Source: Cryptomeria japonica
Taxonomy: Eukaryota; Streptophyta; Pinopsida; Cupressales; Cupressaceae
Direction: 5' to 3'
DNA length: 64,000 bases
Assembly (NCBI RefSeq): GCF_030272615.1
Contig: NC_081415.1
Span: forward strand, 377,285,392-377,349,391
Shown: positions 22,039-33,660 of the stretch, piece after piece
How the letters are laid out: every line of letters begins with the position of its first letter
How positions within the stretch are numbered: position 1 is the first letter of the stretch
Made by a program: the position numbers and the translations under genes
The notes under the pieces: generated by a model
Database searches by the model: none
Seen by the model: the letters and a program-made list of their open reading frames with translations, nothing else
What the model was told of the DNA's origin: nothing

Positions 22039-24007
22039 CTTGTATGGAGCCTTCTTCCTTCAATATCCTGCGTACCTTTGCGATAAGGCTGGGGTGTCAA
22101 AAAGTGCATTTGTGAGGTTTTTGTTCCATCTTGGTACTGCAATGCCTTCGACATGCTTAGGCACCAATCTTTCCTCTAGGAACGCGATTGGGTCAGCCTA
22201 ATTTTCATCGGGTCTGTAAGGTTCTCCTATGACCACGGGATCTTCTTCGATTTCCTTGCTGCGGCCGATTGTCCAGTCTTCTTTGGTTGCATAACCCAAC
22301 ATATTGATCGCGATTACAGGCTTATCTCAGTCGCGGTAAATCTTCAACTTAGAGCCGTTCATAGGGTCTCGGATGGGATTGTCATCCAAAGTAGAGAGTT
22401 TTACTGCCCCGTTTTTCCCCACCTCCTTAATTTTATATGGCCCCAACCAACGAATTTTAAACTTCCCGGATTGAAGTTCGTTACGACCGTTATACTTAAA
22501 AACTAACTGGCCGGGACAAAAGTTCGTCCGTCGAAGGTGTTTGTCATGCCAAAACTTCCGTCGTCATTGGGCAACCTCCGTCATCCCCTGAGCCATCATC
22601 CATCGTTCATCCAGCCGTGTGAGGTTCATGAGACGTTCATGTAGACTCTTGTCATCCCCAAGATTGTTCTCCACTGCAATCTGTAAGCTTGGTATAGTGT
22701 GACGCGTCATCACCTTATATGTCGTATGGTACACCCACAGTACTGCCGAGAGCCACTCCTCCCAATTCTCTTGCTCCACTTTGCAGGACTTGTAGATGAT
22801 TGATACGAGTACTTTATTAGTTGATTCTGCCTGACCGTTTGCTCGAGGGTAGTACGAGCTTGACAAATTGTGAATTTTTGAACTCCATTGTCATTGTCCC
22901 GATGACTTGGTTGACAAAATGGACCCCCCGATCACTGGTGATTTGAATAGGGATACCAAACCTCGTTACGATTTACTCGTAGAGAAATCTTGCCGTACTG
23001 ACTACAGTAATGTCTGGAAGTGCTCTGGCCTCCGCCCACTTCGTAAGGTACTCGGTAGCCACAATGATCTACCGACATCTGTGCATGCTACTTACCTTCA
23101 GTGGTCCCACAAATCCCGCCCCTACCTTTCGAACAACTCCTGTGGCTGAGAGGGGAACAAAGGCATGGAATCCCTTTTTAGTGGTTTCCTCGCCCGTTGG
23201 CATGTGTCACACTAGACGACCCACTCACGGGATTCTGTGTGCAGGGTTAGCTACCATAGTCCCGCCAACAATACTTTCCGTGCGGTGGCATCGGGTCCCA
23301 TGTGGCCTTCGGCAAGTCTATCGTGTGCCTCCTTCAGTACACTGGGAATCTCCCTCCTGCATCACACATCTCTAGAGAATTTGGTCGGGTCCCATTTTGT
23401 ACAACAAGCTGTTGATTAGCTTGAATTTCTTGCTCTTCAGTGCCAACTTCTGTTGTTCTCTTGGCGGTATATCCGTCAGAAACGTTGAGATGGACAAGTA
23501 TTCGCCAATGTTCTCGTACCAGGGAGGTAATGCTACTATCTGGAACAGGTGTGCATTCGAGAAATCTTCATTCTCTCCCTCCAAAGGCTCTCTAGACTTA
23601 ATTCTCGACAGTTGGTCTGCAATCACATGGCTTTTCCCTGGCCGTACTATGATTTTGAAAGCAAATTCCTGGAGTAGCAATAGTCATCTGCTCACTCGTC
23701 CTTGAATGATTGGCTTATTTACTAGGTACATTAAAGCCTGGTGGTCGACATAGAATGTGAATGGCGTTGCGCGTTGCTAGGAGGTAATGATGAAATTTCT
23801 GGATGGAGTACACCGTTTCAAGTGCCTTCCTCTCTATTGTGCTGTAATTCGGTTCGGCCTTGGAGAGTAGGCGATTGACAAAGAAGATGGGGTGGTCCAG
23901 TCGTTGAACACCTACCTGTGCCAGGGTGGCACCGATGGCATAGTTGGAGGCATCCATGTGGACGTGGAACTCCTTGTCCCAGTTTGGGTATGTGGTGCAG
24001 GGCACCT
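22039..24007 (-). pseudogene. Gypsy A RNase H and integrase region
   Basis: On the minus strand, 24005 downward reads NWDKEFHVHMDASNYAIGAT (start of Gypsy RNase H), YSTIERKALETVYSIQKFHH, and later the integrase core with YLTKWAEARALPDITV and SDRGVHFVNQVI. It ends with YYPRANGQAESTNKVL (integrase Glu region) and a C-terminal segment near KLKIYRD. The first expected Asp before YLTKWAEA reads Glu (ATEYLTK), and a TAA interrupts the core near 22973, so the enzyme is dead. The RNase H start abuts Gypsy fragment G at about 24007. Confidence 0.8.
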
Positions 24008-27000
24008 AACACTCCAAGTATGAAATCTTTGTTTCTTTTTAAGTTTGTGTGTTATCTTTGTGATGTAATAATGGACCAACCATTGAGGACTCAGTAGAGC
24101 CATGGTTGAGTTGTCCAAGTTTTGATTTGAGCCAATTGTGTTCAGGATGCTGACAGCCTGAGAAGTGAGATGCTTAGGTAGTTCATAGGTAAAGTACTCC
24201 AGATGAATGCATTCATGTATTAGGGGTCAATTGAGTTGTGCTTAGGTCTTCTAGGGTGTTTGAGGACCTTCAGGAGTCTTAAAATGCATTAGAATGCAAA
24301 ATTGCATCTTGGAGCCAAAAGTTGTAAAAAGTTGCTGAGCAACATTTTGCAATTTCTTGCAAAAGCTGCATTTTTGGTTATAGACGTTAAAAGTTGATTG
24401 AACCAATTGAAACAAGAGCATAAAAACCAAAATTCACTTCATTGTACGGGTTGAAGGATTGGAAATGCAAGAGCAAGTTTTGGATTTGTGAAGCAACTTT
24501 GTTTCCACTGTTTTTTGACAGTTTTACTCTTGTTTTCATTGCTTGTACGGTCCAGTACGGACTAGATTGTGTAATTCCTTGCAATTCCGAGTATTCATTG
24601 TATTTGTCTTCTTTAAGGTTGATTTGCAGGTTTGATTGTCCTAAGTTGTAGAGATTTCTTCCATTCTTTGCAACTAGGAGCAAAACCCTTGCAAGTAGGG
24701 TTTAAGAGCAAGAAAATGGCTCTAACCTAGGCATTCTTTGATGACACTTGTTGAAATCACTAAGAATGCTAGGTTAGGGTTTGTACATAGCTTTAGAATA
24801 GGGTGTGTGGTGTTGCAGGTCCAGGAGGAGGAGAAACAATGAAGCCCTAGGCTCACCGTTGGGAGTAGGTGAGTTAGGACAGCAAGAAAGGTGTGTTTTA
24901 TGAGCACATGGGGATTGGTGCAGGACCAAGTGACACATGAATGGAAATCCCTCTGAGTGCCCTTGAAGATTCCCAAATTGTTTGGAGCAGGAGATTTGAC
25001 TGGTGAAGAGTTTTAGTCCCATCTTGCCAAGTCACTGGTGAGGCCTAAACTCTTCAAAATAGTGCAGCATTGAAAACCCCACTTGTACGGATAACCCAGA
25101 TGCACTTTTCTAGTATTTTTTTGTAACTTCCAAAAGGGTACTCAAATCCATGATTTATTTCTATGCTTGTTTGGGACTTTTGCAAACTAAGACCCTAAAA
25201 CCGCCTAGGGAGGGCTAATGCAATTAGGCCTATTTTGAGCCGGTATGGACCTAGAAGGGTTAGGAAGCTAAAGTGATGGGTTGGTGAGCCTTAAGCCTCA
25301 AAATACATTAAAGATACCTGGTAGATGCATTGGGAAACCATAGGAAGTGGCTGTGTGTTAAGATCCTTGTAGGAGTGGTTGGAGCCCAGGAGAGGAGTGT
25401 GTGTGTGATTGAGGTGGCAACCTCAAGGAGTAGAGTTGATTGTCTAGAGACCATTGGCTATACCTAGGAGGCAAGTCAAGAAGGTTCAGACTTTGGAGGT
25501 CTCATTAACATAACCCCTACCAAGTGCCATAGGAAGGACTTGAGTAGTTGCTGGGTTGAGTAGGACAAGATACTCAAGAAGGTGTATTGAACCAAGCTCC
25601 AAGACTCTCTGCATCAGAGTGGTATCAGAGCCATTCTTTGAAAGATTTGGTGTATGTCAGATTGTGAAGAATCAGAAGCAAGTTCAATGCCTCCAAAGGC
25701 AATGACTCCAGAAGCCATCCGACAGTTGGTGGCAGAGATGATACAAGGATGTAGAAGGAAGTAGAGGAACTAGAGAGGTTAAGAAGGAAAAGGGGAAGGT
25801 TAAGACAGAATAGGGTGATGAGATTGATGAAGAAGTGGAATATGGAGAGGTACCAACAGCAGTAGCCATGCCTCAAGACCAAAAGCTATTCTTGGATGCA
25901 GTCAAGTCCATTTCTAAAGACAACTTGGATGGATTACCCACCTATGGAGGAAACCTCAATGTAGAAGAGTTGCTAGATTGGATAGAGGCTCTCAATAATC
26001 ACTTTGATTACAAAGAGGTAGCAGAAGAGAAAAGAGTTAATGTGGCCAAATCAAGATTGAGAGGATCCGCATTGGTTTGGTGGAATATGATGCAAGAAGA
26101 AAGGATACAAGAAGGCAAAAAGAAGACAACTTCTTGGGAGTGTATGAAGATCAGACTTAAGGCACAATTCTTTCCAGGAGATTATGAAGTTCAAATCCAT
26201 AAGAGACTGCAAAATCTGAAACAAAGGGAGTTAGATGTCAATGCATACACTGAAGAATTCCACAAACTCAGTTTGAGGGCTAGGAAGCATGAGAATGAAG
26301 TGGAGAAGTTGGCCAGGTACACGAATGGCCTTAGATAGAATATTCAAGATGAGATAAGTATCCTCACACCAGACACTGTCCATAAGTGTTTTCAGTTGGC
26401 CCTAAGGGCAGAAGAGAAGATCAAAAGGAGGAGTGAACAAAATCAGAAACATAGGGGAGGTAAGAATTTCAGAGGTAGAGGAAACTTTGGTAGAGAGCAG
26501 CAATCACCAAGAAATGAAGAGCAGCAAGGCCAAGAAGGCAGTGGGGACTCTCAGAGAGGAGCATTTAGAGGATCCTATAGAGGAAGTAGCAATTTTAGGG
26601 GCAGGTTTGGAAACTCAGGAAGAGGAAACATAGTCTTCACCGATAGGTGTTATCATTGCAATCAAGTTGGGCATACCATGAGTAAGTGCCCGGGAAAAGC
26701 CTCAAGGTCAACCAGCTCATAAATGGGGGAAAGAAGAACTCAACTGTTGCAAGAGGAGGACACTCAAAGTGTAACTTCTTCAATCAGCAAGGCAGGGCCA
26801 GTGATAGATGGAGAAAACTTGATGATGAGGAGAACAATGCTCAAGATACCCCAAGCTCAAGAGCCACCACAAAGGAAAAGTTTGTTTAGGACCACTTGTA
26901 GATCACATGGGAAGATTTGTAAAGTGATTGTAGATTCAGGTTCCACTGAGAATATTGTCTCAGTTGAAATGGTGGACAAACTCAAACTGAAAAGATTGCA

Positions 27001-27015
27001 TTCTCCTAGTGCCTT
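24008..27015 (+). mobile_element. Gypsy G: truncated plus-strand Gypsy (part LTR, gag, protease)
   Basis: A primer site TGGTATCAGAGCC (initiator-Met) at 25620 follows a sequence ending CTCTGCA, which should be the 5' LTR end. Gag and protease follow to about 27010, where the sequence passes directly into the minus-strand RT of Gypsy A. No pol, 3' LTR or TSD is present. The LTR start is not recognisable near 24008. The flanking Gypsy A pieces (RT palm on the right, RNase H start on the left) are not adjacent residues of one protein, so DNA was also lost from the host element. Confidence 0.6.
25687..27012 (+). pseudogene. Gypsy G gag and aspartic protease fragment
   Basis: The frame opens MPPKAMTPEAIRQLVAEM at 25687, shifts near 25760, and continues as a Retrotrans_gag domain (GLPTYGGNLNVEELLDWIEA, LVWWNMMQEER, FFPGDYEVQIHKRLQNLKQ). 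A Gly/Arg-rich linker and the knuckle CYHCNQVGHTMSKC (26650-26691) follow. The protease motif VIVDSGSTENIVS lies near 26928-26966. Stops are TAG at 26336-26338 and TAA near 26720. It ends where Gypsy A RT begins. Confidence 0.8.
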
Positions 27016-27640
27016 CAGGTGGGTTTCTTTGTTGCTGTAAATAGACCAGTCATCGAGGATGGCTTTAAAATTTCCCACAAACATACTGGCAAAAATGTGT
27101 AGTAATTATTTGTTGGAAGGTGGTTGGAGCGTTACATAGGCTAAAGGGCATCCGATTGTACGCGTATACTTCGTCTTCCACTATGAAGGTGGTTTTCAAC
27201 TTGTCCTCGTCTGTGATGCTGATTTGATTGTAAATGGAGAACCTGCCAGGAACGAATACATTTCATGGCCTGCCACCTCCTCCAGAATACTGCTCATGAA
27301 TGGAATTGGAAAGGGGTCCTTGATGGTTACTACATTTAAACATCGGAAGTCGACACATATTCTGATCTGATTCGCTTCCTTCAGAGAAATGACTATGGGC
27401 GAGACCCATTCATTGGTCTAGACTTTAAAAATAATTCCAGCCTCTAACATTTTTTCGATTTCTTCATTAACCTTGGTGGCATAGTTTTTGTTCATTCGGT
27501 ATGACCTTCTCTGTATGGGCTGGGCATCGAGTACGAGGAATATTCGATGTGCGCACAACTTCGGAGGTATACCCTTCAAGTCCTTGTACGTCCATGCAAA
27601 GACGTCCTTGTACTCCAAAAATATTTTAAAGCCTGCTGTT
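27013..27640 (-). pseudogene. Gypsy A reverse transcriptase fragment
   Basis: On the minus strand: DVFAWTYKDLKGIPP (27610 downward), NEEIEKMLEAGIIFKV, a TAG at 27418-27420, TNEWVSPIVISLKEANQIRI, MPFSLCNAPTTFQ, and the catalytic segment ILDDWSIYSNKETHLKAL at the left end. The thumb region is missing because Gypsy G follows. The family is clear from motif order; the protein is broken by stops and frameshifts. Confidence 0.8.
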
Positions 27641-27747
27641 TTTAATATGGGGTTCTATTCATCCCCTATGAGGATCACCCTCGGGTTGTCGTCATTTCTT
27701 AGGTTGACTTTCTTCACATTGGATTCCTTGTACTTAATGGCCTTGTC

Positions 27748-28449
27748 TCATTCAAACTGATGAGCCGATGTATCATCCACCCGCGCTACGCCTTCTTGGT
27801 ACTCCCTGTACTTTGGAGGAAAGGTTACATTCTTCGTACCTTCGCCTGACTCCTCAATCTCATAGATTTGCAACATGTGGCACTCCGGTTGGAACACTTC
27901 ATAATCCTCCATTTGCCAATGGATGAGTCCATTGAGAGAGCTCGTCTCATCCTCCGAGCAACCTTCCAACTCCAACACCCCTTTGTCGGTTCCATCTTTC
28001 CCTTCCCGTCCTGTGAAACCCATTCATAATCATGAGAGTCATTCGAGTCGGAGTCGGATGATGCCAATTCCTCGCTCATTGCCTGGTTCCTCAAGTCAAT
28101 CACATATTTGCATCCTTCACTCTCGATAGAGTGTGTTCTTTTTCCAGTTGTGATTTGCCTTCACCATGATTAGCCAACCTCTCTCAAGGAGAGCATCATT
28201 GGCCTTTTTCTCTAGTGGGATGACGATGGAGTCGAGGAAGAAATGTTGGGTGCCGACAACAACTTTTTGTACCATGAGTGTTCCCAAGGGCTTGATTCCA
28301 TGCTGGTCGGCACCTACAAGGTGGAATGTTGGTGGCCAGAGAGTTGGTTTGCCTAGACCCCTCCATGTCTCCTTCGACAATACATTTACTCCAGATCTAC
28401 CGTCGACGATGGTGTTCGTCAGCTTTCGTCTCATAATTTCCATTTCCAC
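27748..28449 (-). pseudogene. Gypsy A aspartic protease region and linker
   Basis: From 28449 the minus strand reads NTIVDGRSGVNVLSKETW, the D[ST]G-type protease motif in the DG.SGVN form common in plant Gypsy elements, then PTFHLVGADQHGIKPLGTL. An acidic linker follows to the RT start (27640). Frames shift between the parts. Confidence 0.7.
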
Positions 28450-28695
28450 GACGGCTGGTTTCTAGCCAATACTTATCACGAGTAGCATGGGGTCCATGGC
28501 AGACGTGCCAGGTGATCTTGCTGCTGGCATGGGGTTCATGGCGGACATGCCAGGTGATGTTACTACCGGCTTACGACATTCTTGGCCAATGATGTTGTCA
28601 CCGACTACATTTGTGAGGGCCATTTTTCAATTGTGGCATAGTCTATAGAAGGTCAGATACCTGTATTGGTAAGGTAGTCTGCAACATCTGTTTTA

Positions 28696-31034
28696 TTATA
28701 GTTTTTTGGGACTTTGATCAAAGTGGGGTACTGGCGGCATTGTGTGAGGCCCTTCGTTCTTCCACCATCGCCTGTTCAACATTGGCCCTTGCTTCTTGGA
28801 GTCTTTCCTTCTCCGTACAGGGATCGGGGTACACTGCCTTTTTGCTTTGCAACCTTGTAATTCCTCTAGCTCCTTGATGTCCAGCATATTTACCCCTTTT
28901 TGCTTTGGGTAGTCAGTGCCCTCATGGTTCCCAGGACTGCACCACTTGCACAACAAACTTCCGTTATTGTTCCCACTCTAGCACTCACGAGCAAAGTGGC
29001 CCCACTCATTGCATTTGTGGCACTGGATCATGGGTTGCCCCTTCGCATTGCAGTGGGTTTTACTTCTCGGCATGTTGTTGGACCGATTGTTCCCTCGTCG
29101 ATTATTGCAACATCCTCCTAGTGAAGCGTCGGAGTTTGTTGGTGGTTTAGGTGGTGTGGTTGGCGGGGTAGCTTGGTACCCTTGGGTGAAGAGGACTTGT
29201 GTGCTTTTTGTCTTCAGATTGTACGGGCATTCCTTGATAGAATGTCCCAGCACCTGACACACATCACAAAAAGGCTTCCTTGGGCATGTTCTCTTAGTAT
29301 GACCTTCTGCTCTGCAGTCGGTGCACCAAAGTTCTTTACCCTCTTTGACACTCTCCTTGTCAGCCTTCAACTCCATTATCCTCATCATGTTCCTATGGAG
29401 GGCTTGTACGGTTTTGGACTCTCCGTCGCTACTTCCATCTGTACTGTCATCATCACTTGCCCTCCTCTTTCCTTTTGATGTTTTGCTTTCGCTTTCAATG
29501 TCCATTGCTTTGTTATAAGCCTCATCATATGATGGCGGAGGGACCACCTTCATCTTCCTCTAGAGGGACGACATGACTCCCTCCACAAACCACCGTTTCT
29601 TCAGTCCATCAACTGGCTGGTTTTCCATCTTGTTCAGTAATTTTTTCAGCCTACGATTGTAAACTCGAACACATTCACTTTTGCCTTGAATTTCGACCAC
29701 AATCTCGTTGTCATCCCTTAAGAGTTTGAATTTCTCCTAGAAAGCCTTCTTCTGATCACTCCATCTCGTTTTGTGCTGGGCTTCGAGGTTTGTATATCGA
29801 TCAATTGTGATCCCCCGAAGGGTGGTCGAAAACGCCTTAAACCAGTAATCTTGGTCATCTTGGCCATTTGCCTCCCATATGGTTATATATGTTTTGTAGT
29901 ACTATACGGGGTCCTCCGACCCATCACCCATGAATCTCGGAAGCTTTTGTCTGTTTGGGGTATTCTGATTTTGCAACATTGTTCTCGCCTAGAAGGTACT
30001 GTGTGCCGCCTGGAATGTATTGTATGCGTTCGACTAGTTTGGACCGTTTCGCTCTACGCGTTTCGGTGCCTCTTTTGCACTCTTGGCCACGCACGAGCTC
30101 TCAACGCGTCGACCTTTTGCGTCTTCCGCACCTTGGTCACCTTCGTTTCGATAATCTCTCCTTCCTAGGATCTTTGGCTCAGACCCTCCTACATTGATTG
30201 CTCTGCCAGAGATAGATTCCCGATTCTATACAGATTGGTTTCAAAAATTTCGGCAACCTCACCCTCAAGGTCCCATACTACCTCTTCATCATGTTCAAAG
30301 TGTTCGGACGGGTTGTTCTCAGAATCGGTTCTGGACTCTTCATTCGATATCGAGTGTGGCCTAGTCAATGAGATCTTCCTCCACTACGTTTGGAAGTGAT
30401 AGGTTCCTCGCGACCTCTACCAACTGGTTCCACGTACATGGTTTCTGCTTCTCTTGATTACGGATTCAACTCACACTTCGACTCTTACTTTGCTTTCCAG
30501 GACTCTCTAAGCCTTCAACAAACTCCCTTAGCCACTGTCTCTGCTCACTTTGTTCTCTTATACGTAGGGATCTTTGTACCGATCCTTCCCCTACCTCTCG
30601 GTCGGTACTAGTATGCCGTCAATCTTTGTTCGATCGTAGGGGCATTAATTGCCAGGGGTACGACGACTTCTTGTATCCCTCTCTTCCTCTTCCCTACGGT
30701 TCCATTCTTCGTACTTTTGCAGTGTTTGCTACCAACGATGTTCACGATTGGTTTCTTCCCTTTGGTCTTGTAGTTCAATTAGGTTCTACGTCAATAGGCT
30801 TGGAAGGCTCCCGAGAAGATCAAATACGGCCGGGTTGATTGTGAGTTCGCCATGTACCATGCCTTTAGGGACAGCTCTCTCCCGAGCTTCCCTTTGCATG
30901 TATTGGGTGACCGAATCGTCCCACAGGTCCACCAAATCTTCCGTCAGTTGATCCTCCCGTGCTTCCGCTTGCGTCACCTCTTTGTGTGTATCACTTTCAG
31001 TAACAATCAATTGCTGATCTAATTGTTGGCCCAT
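28696..31034 (-). pseudogene. Gypsy A gag with multiple zinc knuckles, six in-frame TAG stops
   Basis: ATG at 31034 (MGQQLDQQ) lies just inside the primer site. One frame can be followed from about 30036 to 28696. It holds KLPRFMGDGSEDP, YITIWEANGQDDQDYWFKAF, EKFKLLRDDNEIV and knuckles CTDCRAEGHTKRTC, CDVCQVLGHSIKEC and CHKCNEWGHFAREC, with a fourth degenerate Cys pair after it. The stops in this frame are at 30034, 29989, 29902, 29737, 29560 and 28978 (each the lowest base of the codon), all TAG. The part between 31034 and about 30040 is in another frame. Confidence 0.8.
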
Positions 31035-31075
31035 TAGTGTTTACCGCCTGCCACCATATTGATCTTCGGGAATTT

Positions 31076-31093
31076 GTATCAGCAACGACGCCA
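31076..31093 (-). other. Gypsy A primer-binding site, mutated tRNA-Asp type
   Basis: The minus strand reads TGGCGTCGTTGCTGATAC, three bases inside the 5' LTR end. The usual plant Gypsy site opens TGGCGCCGTTG; the change is one C-to-T at a CpG. This fixes the 5' LTR and the element's orientation. Confidence 0.7.
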
Positions 31094-31096
31094 AAA

Positions 31097-31178
31097 TGTT
31101 TACTCCCTATGGTGAATATGTTCTAACTTCACGAAAGAAACATAAAACTAATGTATGCATGAAACATAGATAACATTT
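31097..31178 (-). repeat. Gypsy A 5' LTR, part 1 (split by element H)
   Basis: It begins TGTTTACTCCC like the left LTR and runs to AACATTT, where element H starts. The LTR resumes at 33661. CATTT at 31174-31178 is the target duplication of H. Confidence 0.85.
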
Positions 31179-31926
31179 TGTCATGTCCCCTCCTTGATTG
31201 TTATATATATCCTAAATGAAGTAATTATTATTATTAATTAATATAATAATAACAATGAAATTTATTTATTTATTAAATGTATTATTTAATTAATATCTAT
31301 TAATATTTATTACTAATAATATTCCTGAAATAATCAAATAAAAATAAATAATAAAACTATAATAATAAATAAATAAGTAACAATAAATATAATATTTATT
31401 AAGACAACTAAAATGGAAGGAATCTGAACATAGATAGCATCCAAGATAATCAAAAGCGATTAATGAACATTGGATCGACATCCAAATTAATACGTCTCCA
31501 CAATAACATTAAGGATTAATTAGAGTCAATGGCACTAAACTAAAGGAGCGATTTATCTTGTGAAAATTGTGTAATGCCCCGTCCCCGAACTAAGACGGGA
31601 TCGTCAATGGTAACGATATTTCAAAGGATGAATATGATCATACTTGGCTAAGGCGTGAATCAAAAGTGATGTGAAGAATGATTGAATTAGTCTAAATTAA
31701 AGATTTAAACTATTATTAGAAACAAGAATACAATGATCGGTTATATTAACTATGGGCCATAAAGCCAAAATATGGATGACGCGCTATCACTTCATGGAAT
31801 TAGCGATTTATCGGTTGAAGGACAAAGGCCTCAGCAAAGGTAACCCACGTGGAATCTGCATACACGCTCACTCCCGAAAGGAAGAAGTAACATAATAAAG
31901 GCATTCAAAAATATATTACTATGCTA

Positions 31927-31963
31927 AGAAAATTGTCTTATTTATAAGACTTCTCAATTTTCT
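31927..31963. other. Bulged hairpin in element H
   Basis: The arms AGAAAATTG and CAATTTTCT enclose a second stem TCTTAT / ATAAGA with a 5-base one-sided bulge. The same architecture, on the opposite strand, recurs at 39916-39951 and 40295-40335. Confidence 0.55.
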
Positions 31964-32459
31964 GAGTTTTAGATCAAAAGATTGAATTGAGTATTAATCG
32001 GCTTAGACTGTCAGCAATAATAAAGAAACGTTTATCTATCATTGATACATACACTAGAGAATACACAACGCTCCATATACAATAAGTAAAGCCCGGGTTT
32101 TTGTTAAGGACCGATTTCATCAAGTTAATATACAGCGATCCCTATATAAGATAACAATGCAGCAATATGATTAAGGGTACATAAACGGTTTATGTTTATT
32201 TTAGTAGATGTGTCATTAATTATTGAGGGGGTACGATTACACCCAAACAACAAGAAGTTGTTAAAGGGCAAAGGACCGTATGAGGAGACACCACTCTTGA
32301 GAGGGCTGTAACCATAAGAAGGGACATAACCCTCCACTAAAAATTGAAGACTATACAAGGAAGAAACGGATTTTAGTAAAAGGGGGGAAAAAGGATAAGG
32401 AGGTATGCTGCGTGGATAGCGGAAGAGGTCTGGAAGCTACAGCTGCAGGTTACGACAGG

Positions 32460-32860
32460 TAAGTAATGAATGAATACTTCATTATATTTGTTAATAAATA
32501 TAAATAATGAACATTTTATTATATACGTTAATGAATATAATTAAAGCTTATTTAATGTATATATTAATGAATATAAGTAAGTAATATTTTAATATATATA
32601 TTAATGAATGAATAATTTAATATATATGTTAATGAATGTAATTAATGCATATTTAATATATATGTTAATGAATATTTTAATATATATATTAATGAATGGT
32701 TTTTAGATATTAAGGAATATGTGTAAACATATGTTAATGAATATGTGAAAATATATGTTAATGAATACATATTAATGAATAGTTAGGAATATACGTTAAT
32801 AAATAAATGTGAATATATGATAATGGATGTTTCCTGAATATATGTTATGGAACACATGTT
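32460..32860. repeat. AT-rich degenerate repeats (TTAATGAATAT-type)
   Basis: There are many imperfect copies of a unit containing ATATATGTTAATGAATA, spaced about 25-40 bp. No fixed period could be assigned by eye. Confidence 0.6.
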
Positions 32861-33040
32861 AAGTTAGGAACATGTAAATGTAGATTATGAAGTGGAAAAA
32901 AGTAATAAATTGTAAAATGTAATATAAATGTGATTGTATGATGGGGGCTATAGGGAGGAAACTCCCTTAGCCTAATGGAGGGATTATGATAATCCCCGGT
33001 AGGCAGTATATACTGAATATCTATATGCATATATGTATGG

Positions 33041-33425
33041 CTTGGTTGACAAAGTTCATCCAAGAAGAGACGGATTTGGCCGGTCCCCTCTAGTAGACTT
33101 GGATGATGAGATGCATCATCCAAGGCAAGAAATTGACATATGGTCTTCCTTGGATGGCTTGGGTTTAAGTAGTTACATCCAAGACAGGGATCGAATTAAC
33201 CTTTGATTTCTTGGATGGCTTGGGTGTAAGAAATTACACCCAAGACAGGAATCGAATTAACCTTCGATTTCCTCGATGGCTTGGGTGTAAGTAGTTACAT
33301 CCAAGATAGGAATCAAATTAACCTTTGATTTCCTGGATGGCTTGGGTGTAAGAAATTACATCCAAGACAGGAATCGAATTCACCTTCGATTTCCTGGATG
33401 GCTTGGAACCAAGATGGGTTCCAAG
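33041..33425. repeat. Array of seven hairpins, last five in a 61-bp tandem repeat
   Basis: Seven stem-loops share the outer pairs CTTGG / CCAAG: 33041-33064, 33098-33124, 33158-33183, 33219-33244, 33280-33305, 33341-33366 and 33402-33425. TGGATGG (TCGATGG in one unit) recurs at 33151, 33212, 33273, 33334 and 33395, exactly 61 bp apart. The inner stems differ but stay paired: ATGATG/CATCAT, GTGTAA/TTACAC, GTGTAA/TTACAT (one wobble) and AACC/GGTT. Two units have a GAAA loop and two have GTAG. This is read directly; the function is unknown. Confidence 0.8.
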
Positions 33426-33576
33426 AAGGCGAGCTTCACAGCCGCCTAAGGACATATCTCCGTATGGCATTCGTATCCTTTTTATTAGATAAGAATTATG
33501 ATTAGTGTTAATTAAGTACTTTAAAGTTAAATTGCAAGTTAGATTATTTATATATATATGTATATTTGTTGTATTC

Positions 33577-33644
33577 TAACAATCTGTTTTGCAGGATAGT
33601 GATCCCTAACTAACAATCTGTTTTGCAGGATAGTGATCCCTAAC
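33577..33644. repeat. 34-bp perfect tandem duplication at the right end of H
   Basis: Two identical 34-bp units containing CTGTTTTGCAGGATAGTG lie just before the terminal TCATTACA. Confidence 0.85.
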
Positions 33645-33660
33645 TAGTAGGGTCATTACA

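Larger units (their letters stand above)
31179..33660. mobile_element. Element H: 2.48-kb TG...CA insertion (solo-LTR-like), TSD CATTT
   Basis: The insertion has TGTCATGTCCCC at its left end and GGTCATTACA at its right end, so the tips form TGT...ACA. It lies between two copies of CATTT (31174-31178, 33661-33665), and the flanks rejoin into an intact Gypsy A LTR. There is no coding frame. The size, TG...CA ends and 5-bp TSD fit a solo LTR of a large family; a very old non-coding element cannot be excluded. It contains AT-rich repeats, a 61-bp hairpin-forming tandem array and a 34-bp duplication near the right end. Confidence 0.75.

Noticed and set aside
33041-33425. CRISPR-like array
   Set aside because: The 61-bp units repeat across their whole length with no unique spacers, and the context is a plant LTR-like element.
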